The notes under the pieces were generated by a model. That model ran no database searches and had not been told where the DNA came from. It was given only the letters and a program-made list of their open reading frames with translations. Positions 1 through 7,234 of a stretch of DNA of 40,193 nucleotides are shown piece after piece (positions within the stretch are counted from its first letter, which is position 1; each line of letters opens with the position of its first letter). The translations under genes and the position numbers were made by a program. The stretch spans positions 1 to 40,193 of the forward strand of contig JABWBR010000046.1 in the NCBI GenBank assembly GCA_013360405.1. The letters run 5' to 3'. Source of the DNA: Saprospiraceae bacterium. GTDB lineage: Bacteria; Bacteroidota; Bacteroidia; Chitinophagales; Saprospiraceae.

Positions 1-39
1 TTGAAAACGAGCACTTAACGTACCGGCGTGAAGATCAAT

Positions 40-85
40 CCCGACAGCAGGCTGATTTTGCCTGAAAAAGCAGCCGAATGTCGGG
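40..85. repeat. Hairpin at the edge of Rhs homology
   Basis: The outer arms cccgaca (40-46) and tgtcggg (79-85) are exact reverse complements, with an inner caggc/gcctg stem. Recognisable Rhs coding sequence begins immediately after it, near 86, and the Rhs frame has a stop at 53-55. It therefore marks the broken 5' edge of the first Rhs unit. Its function is unknown; it may simply be an intergenic palindrome. Confidence 0.4.
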
Positions 86-178
86 GTACCCAGTCAGATT
101 ACTAAAACCGGAGCCGGAGGCGGCACGATTAGCCTCACCTACGACGCAGCCGGACGCAAATGGCGAAAACAAGTAACA

Positions 179-621
179 GGCGTGATCAAAGACTACTGCC
201 AGGGCATCGAATACAAAGACGGAAAAGTAGAAGCCGTGTACGGCCAGGAAGGCCGCCTGACGGCTGTGTATGACGAGTACGGCGTGACGCTCACGCGCTT
301 TAGGGCCGAATACTGGCTGAAAGACCATCTCGGCAACACCCGCATCGCCTTCGCCGATGAAAACCACAACGGAACCATCGAGGTGTGGGATGACCCTTCG
401 ACGCCGGAGAATGAAGCGGAAATAGTACAAGCGCAGCGAAGCGGAGTCCCGTACCGACGCAAGGAGGTCGGGAAGAATCATTATTATCCCTTCGGGATGA
501 ACCACGAAGGGCCGTGGTATGCCACCATTGGGCCGAGGAATGGGTATCAGTACAATGGCAAGGAGCTGAATGAGGAATTGGAATTGGGGTGGAATGATTT
601 TGGGGCGAGGTGGCAGGATCC
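179..621 (+). repeat. Direct repeat of Rhs core, copy 1
   Basis: This segment is nearly identical in DNA to 3422-3822. The similarity begins around caggcgtga (upstream of GTG 182) and stops abruptly just after the shared tggcaggatcc, where the two C-terminal domains diverge. The shared core followed by unrelated tips is the pattern expected from homologous exchange of Rhs tips. Copy 1 has 42 extra bases near 430-475. Confidence 0.85.
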
Positions 622-1378
622 TTCAATAGGGCGGTTTGCTGGGGTAGATGCCTTGGCGGAGCTTAGTCCTGATTGGACGCCATATAGATATGCTTACAAT
701 AATCCTCTTAGATATTCCGATCCTTTTGGATTGACTGAAAATGATGAAATAGATAGGCAAATCCAATATGATGACAAGGGTAATCCAACTGGCGTTCATC
801 TTTACTACAGTTCGAACGAAACTTCTAACTCCTCAAATACTGCTATATTTTTCGGGTTCGCAAATAGCGATAATGGCTCAAGCAGAAATTCATCGATAAA
901 TAACTTTTCGGACCTACCTTCACAAACTTCACTTCAGCCAAAAGCTCTCTTCGTTCAGAATCGATTAGGGCAAGAAGAATTAAGGGGTGGCCCTCCCTGG
1001 GAGTATAATGGTAAGATGTATGATACGGAAAGTGAACTCTATTGGGGAATAATGCTGGACAAAGCTGCAGAACAGTTTGGAGTAAAAGATCTAGCCGCTC
1101 TGACGGGAATTATAGGAGGGTTACCTTTAATCAAAAAACGCTTTGTAACTGCTGGCACCTCTACACGAACATCTATACTCTCAAGTACAATTGGAAAGGC
1201 AGGTAAGACTTCTGCCAGGCTTCCAACCATAACTATGAAAGGCCTGAAATACACAACATCCATTGGGCGTTTTGCCTCGAGGTGGATTCCTTTGATTGGG
1301 TGGGGGGTTTTAGGTTATGATCTAATCCAGGTGTATAGGAAGACTGAAGATGAATATAACAGAATAACACGGCATTAA
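182..1378 (+). CDS. Rhs core fragment with C-terminal toxin-like domain (tip 1)
   Basis: This is the C-terminal end of an Rhs/YD-repeat protein, a family that delivers variable toxins in contact-dependent competition. The Rhs-associated core is visible: YWLKDHLGNTRI, YPFGM, GYQYNGKELNEE, then DFGARWQDPSIGRFAGVD and YAYNNPL.YSDPFG. The frame stays open and Rhs-like upstream to about 86 but meets a stop at 53, so GTG 182 is only a nominal start and the large N-terminal shell is missing here. After about residue 185 the sequence becomes AT-rich and unlike tip 2. It ends in a glycine/hydrophobic stretch (IGRFASRWIPLIGWGVLGYD) of the kind seen in polymorphic-toxin tips. The toxin activity is not recognised. 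DUF1493 gene 1383-1691 starts 4 bp downstream and is the candidate immunity gene. It looks like a displaced, probably recombination-competent tip. Confidence 0.75.
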   Translation: MIKDYCQGIEYKDGKVEAVYGQEGRLTAVYDEYGVTLTRFRAEYWLKDHLGNTRIAFADENHNGTIEVWDDPSTPENEAEIVQAQRSGVPYRRKEVGKNHYYPFGMNHEGPWYATIGPRNGYQYNGKELNEELELGWNDFGARWQDPSIGRFAGVDALAELSPDWTPYRYAYNNPLRYSDPFGLTENDEIDRQIQYDDKGNPTGVHLYYSSNETSNSSNTAIFFGFANSDNGSSRNSSINNFSDLPSQTSLQPKALFVQNRLGQEELRGGPPWEYNGKMYDTESELYWGIMLDKAAEQFGVKDLAALTGIIGGLPLIKKRFVTAGTSTRTSILSSTIGKAGKTSARLPTITMKGLKYTTSIGRFASRWIPLIGWGVLGYDLIQVYRKTEDEYNRITRH

Positions 1379-1382
1379 AGCT

Positions 1383-1691
1383 ATGAAAAACAATGAATTA
1401 GATAATTTGGTCTCTTTTGTGAGAGAGTTTGTAGGCGACTATCCTAATGAAATTGATTTGGATACTAGAGTTAGCGAAGATTTAGGATTGGAAGGTGACG
1501 ATGCAATAGAATTCTTGCATGGATACAGTAAAATGTTTAATGTTGATATTTCAGAGTTTCCATTTGATAAATATTTTTGCTCAGAAGGCTTTGAGCTATT
1601 CACATTTATTGTTTCGTTTTTTCGAAGGAAAACATACCTAACATTAACTGTAGGAAATTTAAGGGACGCGATCTCCAAAGGGAAACTCTAA
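1383..1691 (+). CDS. DUF1493-like acyl-carrier-fold protein, candidate immunity
   Basis: This 102-residue acidic protein resembles the DUF1493 family, whose members have an acyl-carrier-protein-like fold. The acyl-carrier helix motif appears as EDLGLEGDDAIEF at about residues 32-44. The position that carries phosphopantetheine in true carriers (DSL, serine) is glycine here, so it should not be a functional acyl carrier. It starts 4 bp after tip 1 ends, is AT-rich like the tip, and is followed by Rhs debris. That position is where the cognate immunity gene of a polymorphic toxin normally sits. Immunity is inferred from position only; the family assignment is from the motif. Confidence 0.6.
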   Translation: MKNNELDNLVSFVREFVGDYPNEIDLDTRVSEDLGLEGDDAIEFLHGYSKMFNVDISEFPFDKYFCSEGFELFTFIVSFFRRKTYLTLTVGNLRDAISKGKL

Positions 1692-1740
1692 GTCAATAAT
1701 CGGCCGCCCCCTGCTGTAGGTAGCATGGTAAGTCCATCAC

Positions 1741-1938
1741 TCTGCAGAATTTGATGATACCCCTATAGACGACCTGACCTACAGCTACAACCCCCAGCGC
1801 ACCCACCTGGTAGGCGTACAAGACAACGCCCCCCTGCCGGGCAGAGACAAAGGCTTCAAACCCAAACCCGGCGCAGGGTGTTTTGACTTTAGGACTGTAC
1901 GACTATACGACTGTAAGACTATACGACTGCACAATTAA
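1741..1938 (+). pseudogene. Rhs core remnant
   Basis: The reading frame from 1741 gives a short Rhs-like segment (DDLTYSYNPQRTHLVGV, then DNAPLPGRDKGFKP), matching the part of an Rhs core just upstream of the YD segment at tip 1. The Rhs-like character is lost near 1875, where the frame runs into the tandem gactatac words, and it stops at 1936-1938. No start codon or intact gene is present. It is best read as the front end of the tip 2 unit, separated from the rest (3420 onward) by the repeats and the IS110 element. Confidence 0.65.
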
Positions 1939-1989
1939 AGTTGGACAAATAATGATACGGAAAGTTCCCCTGTTCGTACAGTCGTAAAG
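1887..1989. repeat. Word-repeat inverted repeat (gactatac words)
   Basis: The left side (1887-1932) is a run of related words (gactgtac, gactatac, gactgtaa, gactatac, gactgcac). A right arm at 1975-1989 is the reverse complement of the left end at 1887-1901 with one mismatch. Related words (gtcgtacatgac, acgagtcgtaaag) reappear at about 3318-3410 on the other side of the IS110 element. The rest of 1692-2067 holds the Rhs remnant and an A/T-rich IS flank; I see no other gene there. Confidence 0.6.
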
Positions 1990-1999
1990 GTGCTGTGTT

Positions 2000-2045
2000 A
2001 AAAAACAAGAGTTCTTTGAAAAAAAAGTTAGTTTTAAGCTATCAA
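2000..2045 (+). repeat. Imperfect inverted repeat flanking IS110, left copy
   Basis: This AT-rich stretch (aacaagagttctttgaaaaa, then gttagttttaagctatc) aligns with small gaps to the reverse complement of 3344-3383. It places the transposase and its leader between two inverted flanks. IS110 elements usually lack terminal inverted repeats, so the flanks may belong to the target locus rather than the element. Confidence 0.45.
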
Positions 2046-2067
2046 AGGAGGTTACTCTAAAGAGTGA

Positions 2068-3138
2068 TCATCCAGCGTAGGCAGGACTAGTTTCCTGCCT
2101 ACTTCCTAAGAATTGTTTCTGTTTATTGGCAAAGTTGGGGTCGTAATTTTCATTTTTTTTGAATAAGGTATAAATAAGCAACAAGAGCTTTCGCTGAACA
2201 GCCACCAGGCCTTTCATTTTGATGGCTGTTCTGAGGGTTACCCGTTCATACAACTGCTTAAATTGGGGCTCATATCGAACGGCGGTCAAAGCAGGACAGT
2301 ACAGGGCTCGTCGGATAAAGTGGTTACCCTTTTTAGAAATACGGGTTTTACCCTTGATGGAGGAGCCGGATTGCCTTTCTACGATATCGTAGCCGGCAAA
2401 GCTGGTCAACTGGCTTTGAGAAGAAAACAACTCAAAACCATTGGTTTCGGCCACGATGGTAGCTACGGTGACCCACCCAAGTCCTCTGACCTGGCAAACT
2501 TTGTCGATACGCTCTTTGAGGGCTGGATCCTCCTTAATAGCCTGCTGGATGAGCTGCTCAACTTGTTGAAGTTGTTTTTCAAGCAGTTTGAGTCTTTGCT
2601 GTAGGCGTTTGATCACGTCTTTGGAAGGAGCATAAGCATGCTGACGGGCATGAAGCTTATTCATTAGGGCTACTTTTTCGTCCAGCAGGCTTACTCTTTC
2701 CCGCGTTAATTGTTTGATTGCGAACAGACTTGTGCACATCGGCGCCCATGGCTCCAAATTTCTTTCCAAGCCCATTTGACCAAGGATTTGAGCATCGACC
2801 TTGTCGGTTTTGGTTTTGACGTTCAAACTCTTGGCAAAAGCTTTGGATTTGTTAGGCAACACTACACTGATATGATAATGTTGCTCATCATGTAGGAAAT
2901 GAACCAGGGGCTCATAATAAACACCGGTGGCTTCAACCGTAATACAAAGCACGATGTCTGCGGCACGATGTTTATCCATCCACTTTGCAAATTCTTTGAA
3001 ACCGGCCAACGTATTCTTAAAGGTTCGGCTAGCCTTTATCCGACTTTGCTGATCTTGTTTTAATTGAAAAAAACAGACTTTAAAGTCGTCCTTGGAAATG
3101 TCGACGCCTACATTTTGCTTGATTACTTGGATGCTCAT
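2068..3138 (-). CDS. IS110-family transposase (bridge recombinase)
   Basis: This 356-residue protein has the two IS110 domains. The N-terminal RuvC-like DEDD domain shows D13 (GVDISK), E69 (TVEATGVYYEP), and D112 and D115 (KTDKVDAQ). A coiled-coil linker follows at about 160-200 (RLQQRLKLLEKQLQQVEQ). The C-terminal Tnp domain has SFAGYDIVERQSGSS..GKTRISKKGN, including the serine region that attacks DNA in this family. All key residues are present and the length is normal, so it may be active. The last residues are encoded across a 9-bp palindrome, gtaggcagg/cctgcctac (2077-2102). The protein is expected to recombine DNA guided by an RNA encoded in the element's own leader. Confidence 0.93.
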   Translation of the reverse strand: MSIQVIKQNVGVDISKDDFKVCFFQLKQDQQSRIKASRTFKNTLAGFKEFAKWMDKHRAADIVLCITVEATGVYYEPLVHFLHDEQHYHISVVLPNKSKAFAKSLNVKTKTDKVDAQILGQMGLERNLEPWAPMCTSLFAIKQLTRERVSLLDEKVALMNKLHARQHAYAPSKDVIKRLQQRLKLLEKQLQQVEQLIQQAIKEDPALKERIDKVCQVRGLGWVTVATIVAETNGFELFSSQSQLTSFAGYDIVERQSGSSIKGKTRISKKGNHFIRRALYCPALTAVRYEPQFKQLYERVTLRTAIKMKGLVAVQRKLLLLIYTLFKKNENYDPNFANKQKQFLGSRQETSPAYAG

Positions 3139-3162
3139 AATCCAGGAGTTTGCTGGTGAAAG

Positions 3163-3262
3163 AAAAAAATCGGTTCTCTCTAGGGTTAGTCTCGTGGTCT
3201 TATGCTGGCTGCCGGCGACTATAGTCCGGTGCCTTAAGTGCTGTTCAAACTCTAGAGAACCT
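3163..3262 (-). ncRNA. Candidate IS110 bridge RNA
   Basis: The minus-strand leader upstream of the transposase folds into a long closing stem. GGTTCTCTAG (from 3261 downward) pairs with CTAGAG plus AACC (ending at 3172), leaving a two-base bulge. Inside is a hairpin around the 10-bp palindrome GACTATAGTC, closed by CCGG/CCGG. A U-rich run (3160-3170) follows the closing stem about 25 bases before the start codon, as in an intrinsic terminator. IS110 recombinases are known to use a structured RNA from this non-coding end. The loops that would read target and donor were not resolved. Confidence 0.55.
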
Positions 3263-3343
3263 CCCCGGGATCGGCCAAATCTTTACGTCAACATACTCTT
3301 TAATAAGGGTTGTTTAGTCGTACATGACTCGTATCCCAGACTG

Positions 3344-3383
3344 ATAGCAAACTAACATTTTTCAATGAACTTTTTGTTCTTTA
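3344..3383 (-). repeat. Imperfect inverted repeat flanking IS110, right copy
   Basis: Read on the minus strand this gives aacaaaaagttcattgaaaa followed by gttagtttgctatc, which aligns with 2000-2045. A second, shorter inverted pair lies around it (atgactcgtat at about 3328 and atacgagtcgt at about 3389). Confidence 0.45.
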
Positions 3384-3421
3384 CAAACATACGAGTCGTA
3401 AAGTCATAAAAACAATTATCA

Positions 3422-3822
3422 GGCGTGACCAAAGACTACTGCCAGGGCATAGAATACAAAGACGGCAAAGTAGAAGCCGTGTACGGCCAGGAAGGCCGCC
3501 TTACAGCCGTGTACGACCAGTACGGCGTGACGCTCACGCGCTTCCGGGCCGAATATTGGCTGAAAGACCACTTAGGCAACACCCGCATCGCCTTCGCCGA
3601 TGACAACCACAACGGAACCATCGAGGTTTGGGATGACCCTTCGACACAGGAAAATGAGGCGGAGATAACCCAGGAGAACCACTACTATCCCTTCGGGATG
3701 AATCAGGAAGGGCCGTGGTATGCCACTATTGGGCCGAGGAATGGGTATCAGTACAATGGCAAGGAGCTGAATGAGGAATTGGAATTGGGGTGGAATGATT
3801 TTGGGGCGAGGTGGCAGGATCC
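3422..3822 (+). repeat. Direct repeat of Rhs core, copy 2
   Basis: Second copy of the Rhs core segment at 179-621, in the same orientation. Homology on the left breaks at about 3420, next to the IS110 flank, and an in-frame TAA lies at 3407-3409. Confidence 0.85.
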
Positions 3823-4594
3823 GGCTACGGGGAGGTGGTGGCAGGTGGATCCGCTGGGGGAAAAGTATGTAAATATCTCTTCCTATGCTTATGCTGTAAA
3901 TAATCCAATTATTTTCATTGATAACAACGGTGACTCTATCGATGTATATAATCCAGAAGGGGAATTACTATACACAGTTGATGATGGAAAAAAAGAGGTG
4001 AAAGGTTTGTATTTCCAGAAATCTTCTACCGATTCAGAAGGTAATGTTACTTATTCTGACGGGTTATCTTTTTCTTACAATGATCCTGATGAAGATAGAA
4101 AAAGTGTAAAAGAAGATGGTTTCAGGATAAAAGTAACAAGCATGCGAGATATTCAGGATATGGTTTTAGGAAGTGGGGCAGGTTCAGCAAAACATCCTTA
4201 TCAATATGCATATAAAGAGGGAAAAAAAGATCAAAAATTAGATTTTTTTGTGCAAAACCCTGAAAGAATCCCGACCCACACACTTTCTATTATCATCGAT
4301 AGAAAAGGAACAGCCGTAGCATACAATCCGAAGGACTATGGAAATTTTATGTTTGGATTATCAATGCGGTTTCTTGGAATTCCTTTATCACATGCAAAAA
4401 TAGGCGCTCACGGAAATAATTTTTTCAATGGTCGAAGAGATGGATCAGATCGTTGGAGAATGCTTGACTCGAAAGGAGATCAACGAGCCATAAGAAACGG
4501 TTATTATCTCAATATTAAAATCCAGGCTAAAGTATATTTATATGAAATATATACATATTTTATTTTGGGCATTAGTTTTATTTCTTTCTACTAA
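3425..4594 (+). CDS. Rhs core fragment with C-terminal toxin-like domain (tip 2)
   Basis: This has the same Rhs core as tip 1 (YWLKDHLGNTRI, YPFGMNQEGP, GYQYNGKELNEE, DFGARWQDPATGRWWQVDP, YAYAVNNPIIFIDNNGD) up to about residue 160. A different AT-rich domain follows. That domain contains a repeated-strand region, then THTLSIIIDRKGTAVAYNPKD and GAHGNNFFNGRRDG..RWRMLDSKGDQRAIRNGY, an ending familiar from Bacteroidota Rhs tips but with no activity I can name. An in-frame stop lies 16 bp upstream of GTG 3425, so the shell-forming part is gone. The 3' end overlaps lipoprotein gene 4542-5111 by 53 bp, consistent with tight toxin-immunity coupling. It could be a silent reserve tip rather than an expressed protein. 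Confidence 0.7.
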   Translation: MTKDYCQGIEYKDGKVEAVYGQEGRLTAVYDQYGVTLTRFRAEYWLKDHLGNTRIAFADDNHNGTIEVWDDPSTQENEAEITQENHYYPFGMNQEGPWYATIGPRNGYQYNGKELNEELELGWNDFGARWQDPATGRWWQVDPLGEKYVNISSYAYAVNNPIIFIDNNGDSIDVYNPEGELLYTVDDGKKEVKGLYFQKSSTDSEGNVTYSDGLSFSYNDPDEDRKSVKEDGFRIKVTSMRDIQDMVLGSGAGSAKHPYQYAYKEGKKDQKLDFFVQNPERIPTHTLSIIIDRKGTAVAYNPKDYGNFMFGLSMRFLGIPLSHAKIGAHGNNFFNGRRDGSDRWRMLDSKGDQRAIRNGYYLNIKIQAKVYLYEIYTYFILGISFISFY

Positions 4595-5111
4595 TTGCCA
4601 TAAAAAAGAGCTTAGCCAAGAGGTAGAAAGAGTTATAAATACCATTAACAATGATAATGTATCAACATTTAACAATATTTTAATATCAACTCGGGGGAGA
4701 GACGAAGACAGCAATAGTTTTATAATTGCAAGTTTTACTTTTTTCACCCAACAAGGAGAAGAAATTATACTACTTCCTCATAATAAACAGACGACCCTAT
4801 CATATCTTTATAAACAAGGTTATATAGACAGGATATTTCGCTTTAGTGAGATACATGGCGTTAATAAAGATGAAGCTATTAGCTTTTATATTGCTTACAG
4901 CCAAAAAGTTGTCAATCTTTTTAACCAATTAGACTTGCCGGAGGTTTTTAACAAGCCGAGCTTAGGGAGTTTTACAGTATTTAGGATTAATGAAGATTAT
5001 GACCTGGTATATCTCAAGGATAGCAATCAAATAAAAAGTGAGCATTGGAAAACCTTTTTCAGTACAAATCAAAACTATCGAAATAATTGGTATTTAAAAA
5101 GGCGAAATTGA
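4542..5111 (+). CDS. Lipoprotein, candidate periplasmic immunity to tip 2
   Basis: A 189-residue protein with a short basic start, a hydrophobic run and a lipobox (LFLSTNC, cysteine at about residue 19), so it should be a lipoprotein facing the periplasm. The rest is AT-rich and lysine/asparagine-rich and matches no family I recognise. It begins inside the 3' end of tip 2, in another frame. If it is the cognate immunity protein, the tip 2 toxin would act in the cell envelope. This is inferred from position and localisation. Between its end and the next gene (5112-5246) I see no supported feature. Confidence 0.6.
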   Translation: MKYIHILFWALVLFLSTNCHKKELSQEVERVINTINNDNVSTFNNILISTRGRDEDSNSFIIASFTFFTQQGEEIILLPHNKQTTLSYLYKQGYIDRIFRFSEIHGVNKDEAISFYIAYSQKVVNLFNQLDLPEVFNKPSLGSFTVFRINEDYDLVYLKDSNQIKSEHWKTFFSTNQNYRNNWYLKRRN

Positions 5112-5246
5112 CCAAGAACAAGTGTACACTTCCCCTAAGCTGCAACAGGATAAAAGTAGAGATTAGCATTGTTTTGTTCAAATTCATCAGGGGGCAAATA
5201 GCTAATAGAAGTATGCGGCCTGGTGAAATTACAGCTAAGCGGATCC

Positions 5247-6059
5247 TCAATCCCCCGCCACCAACACCGTCATCTTCCACTCCTGCGGGCCCTTGCGCGC
5301 AAACATGGCTCGGTACCCAACCGACAACCCCAGAAATTGACCATATATATACCCCTCTTTTTTGTCGGCCATCTTGACCTTGTACCAGGGGTGAGCCCTG
5401 CCCGCCAAGGTATCAGGCGCTTCTGAGGTTTCGAGAATTTCGACGATGTCGTAGGAAATCGTCTTCACAATTTCGCTTGTCAGGTTGGGCTCCGCGCGCA
5501 ATCGCACCCCACTGCCAGTGACGGCGCCGTAGGTATAGCTGTCGTATTGCTCGGGAAAAGTACCAAATACATACGGCGCATAAAACTCGTTTTTTGACTC
5601 GTTAAAAACGCCGCCGCCGGCCAGAATACCGTCCAAGACGCCCCAAAGCTGGGATGTAGGCGTTTTGGCAGGCGTATCTATCTCCCATTGGCGCACAAAC
5701 GCCGCCGCGCCGTTGTCGTCGCCAAAGCTGCATTGGATTTGCGGGTCCACTATCTTCATCAAACCGATAACGTCTTTGTCAGCTACCGTTTGGCGCAGCA
5801 ACTCCCGGAATACGTAAAAACCCGTATCCAACGGCGCCTCGTCTACCGGGTACAATTTTCCCACTTCTATGATTTGTTGGGTGGGCATGGCCGTTTGTTT
5901 GGCTTTCGCCAAATACGAAGTATACAGACGACTTAGCGAATCGGGCGACAGCGGCACAAAGGTGTCGGCGCCCTGCTTGCCATCTTTTTGCCCATCGCCC
6001 TGCATGCAAGAAGGCAAAACGGCAACAAGTACGATCAATCCCAAAAGAATAGGTCTCAT
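5247..6059 (-). CDS. SH3-domain lipoprotein
   Basis: A 270-residue protein with a lipoprotein signal (LVAVLPSC, cysteine at about 18). After an uncharacterised helical region of about 140 residues comes a bacterial SH3 domain at about 180-245 (GVRLRAEPNLTSEIVKTISYDIVEIL..AHPWYKVKMADKKEGYIYGQFLG). Such domains often bind peptidoglycan or peptide ligands, so an envelope-anchored, wall-associated role is likely. It is transcribed divergently from ald, sharing a 62-bp gap, and convergently with the Rhs region. It marks the return to normal base composition after the accessory segment. Confidence 0.75.
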   Translation of the reverse strand: MRPILLGLIVLVAVLPSCMQGDGQKDGKQGADTFVPLSPDSLSRLYTSYLAKAKQTAMPTQQIIEVGKLYPVDEAPLDTGFYVFRELLRQTVADKDVIGLMKIVDPQIQCSFGDDNGAAAFVRQWEIDTPAKTPTSQLWGVLDGILAGGGVFNESKNEFYAPYVFGTFPEQYDSYTYGAVTGSGVRLRAEPNLTSEIVKTISYDIVEILETSEAPDTLAGRAHPWYKVKMADKKEGYIYGQFLGLSVGYRAMFARKGPQEWKMTVLVAGD

Positions 6060-6075
6060 GATTTGATGATTTTCT

Positions 6076-6083
6076 TATTTTTG
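6076..6083 (+). promoter_or_regulatory. Bacteroidota -7 element for ald
   Basis: TATTTTTG matches the TAnnTTTG consensus used by the Bacteroidota primary sigma factor. It ends 38 bases before the ald ATG. No TTTG element is found at the right distance upstream, so confidence is moderate. Confidence 0.45.
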
Positions 6084-6121
6084 CCAGGCTTAACTATTCC
6101 TAATCGAGTAAAACTTTTCAT

Positions 6122-7234
6122 ATGATTATTGGTGTTCCAAAGGAAATCAAAGACTACGAAAACCGCGTAGCGCTCACCCCGGCGGGTGCGCTCGAACTAA
6201 CCAAACGCCGCCATACGGTGTACGTGCAATCTACCGCAGGCGTTGGCAGTGGCTTTTCGGACGAAGAATATGTATCTGCCGGCGCTCGTATACTCCCCAC
6301 TATCGAGGAGGTGTATTCTATCGCCGAAATGATCATTAAAGTTAAAGAACCTATCGAACGCGAGTACAAGTTGGTGAAAAAAGATCAACTCGTATTTACG
6401 TATTTTCACTTTGCCTCTTACGAACCGCTCACCCGCGCGATGATCGACAGCGGAGCGATTTGCCTGGCTTATGAAACGGTAGAGCTTCCCGACCGCAGCC
6501 TGCCCCTGTTGGTGCCTATGTCGGAAGTGGCCGGCCGTATGGCCATCCAGGAAGGCGCCAAATATCTCGAAAAACCGATCAAAGGCCGCGGAGTATTGCT
6601 GGGCGGCGTGCCGGGCGTAGCACCTGGTAAAGTGCTCATCCTGGGCGGAGGTATCGTAGGTACCCAGGCTGCCAAGATGGCCGCCGGCCTCGGCGCCGAA
6701 GTGGTCATTATGGATGTGAGCCTGCCCCGCCTCCGCTATCTGTCGGATATTATGCCGCCCAATGTGATTACGGTGTATTCCAATGAATATAATATCCGCC
6801 AGCATATCAAAGACGCCGACCTCATCGTAGGCGCAGTGCTCATACCCGGCGCCAAAGCCCCCAAGCTGATTACCCGCGATATGCTCAAGCTGATGCGCCC
6901 CGGCACGGTACTTGTCGACGTGGCCGTCGACCAGGGCGGCTGTATCGAAACCTGCACGCCCACCACGCACGCCAATCCCACTTTTATTATTGATGATGTG
7001 GTACACTATTGCGTGGCGAATATGCCGGGCGCCGTTCCCTATACGTCTACTAACGCACTTACTAACGCTACCCTCCCCTACGCCATCCAATTGGCCGACA
7101 AGGGCTGGCAAGAGGCCTGCCGCCAAAATGCTTCGCTCAAATTGGGACTGAATGTGGTGAAAGGCACGGTTGTCTACGAAGGCGTAGCCGAAGCCTTCGG
7201 CCTGGAATGGGAGAATGTGGATAAATTTCTTTAA
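6122..7234 (+). CDS. ald: Alanine dehydrogenase
   Basis: Catalyses NAD-dependent interconversion of L-alanine with pyruvate and ammonium, in the cytosol. The 370 residues are the usual family length. Substrate and catalytic residues are in place: R15 (ENRVALTP), K75 (IIKVKEP), H96 (YFHFA) and the aspartate of VDVAVDQGGC near residue 270. The dinucleotide-binding loop GGGIVG is near 175. The start follows from the conserved MIIGVPKEIK. It is monocistronic: divergent from the SH3 lipoprotein, and ending at a TAA that forms the first bases of the inverted repeat 7232-7356. Confidence 0.96.
   Translation: MIIGVPKEIKDYENRVALTPAGALELTKRRHTVYVQSTAGVGSGFSDEEYVSAGARILPTIEEVYSIAEMIIKVKEPIEREYKLVKKDQLVFTYFHFASYEPLTRAMIDSGAICLAYETVELPDRSLPLLVPMSEVAGRMAIQEGAKYLEKPIKGRGVLLGGVPGVAPGKVLILGGGIVGTQAAKMAAGLGAEVVIMDVSLPRLRYLSDIMPPNVITVYSNEYNIRQHIKDADLIVGAVLIPGAKAPKLITRDMLKLMRPGTVLVDVAVDQGGCIETCTPTTHANPTFIIDDVVHYCVANMPGAVPYTSTNALTNATLPYAIQLADKGWQEACRQNASLKLGLNVVKGTVVYEGVAEAFGLEWENVDKFL

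Larger units (their letters stand above)
2045..3343 (-). mobile_element. IS110-family insertion sequence (approximate limits)
   Basis: The element consists of an IS110 transposase with a long structured leader upstream and almost no sequence downstream, as in the IS110 group where the guide RNA lies at the transposase 5' side. Exact ends cannot be fixed because this family has no diagnostic terminal inverted repeats; I bounded it by the flanking inverted repeats. It splits an Rhs unit and sits inside tandem-word repeat sequence, which fits the known preference of several IS110 elements for repetitive palindromic targets. Confidence 0.65.

Noticed and set aside
40-85. Integron-type attC recombination site next to an Rhs cassette
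   Set aside because: The hairpin lacks recognisable R/L boxes and no integron integrase is in the window.
35-505. Minus-strand ORF over the start of Rhs tip 1
   Set aside because: Antisense to Rhs coding sequence whose repeat motifs are unmistakable.
2263-2604. Plus-strand ORF inside the IS element
   Set aside because: Antisense to a complete IS110 transposase and without family features.
5087-5377. Small Pro/Ser-rich plus-strand gene
   Set aside because: It runs into the 3' end of the SH3 lipoprotein gene on the other strand and has no motif; about 5112-5246 holds nothing I can support.
6197-7126. Long minus-strand open frame opposite ald
   Set aside because: Shadow of ald, rich in His/Gly/Arg with no motifs; ald on the other strand is certain.
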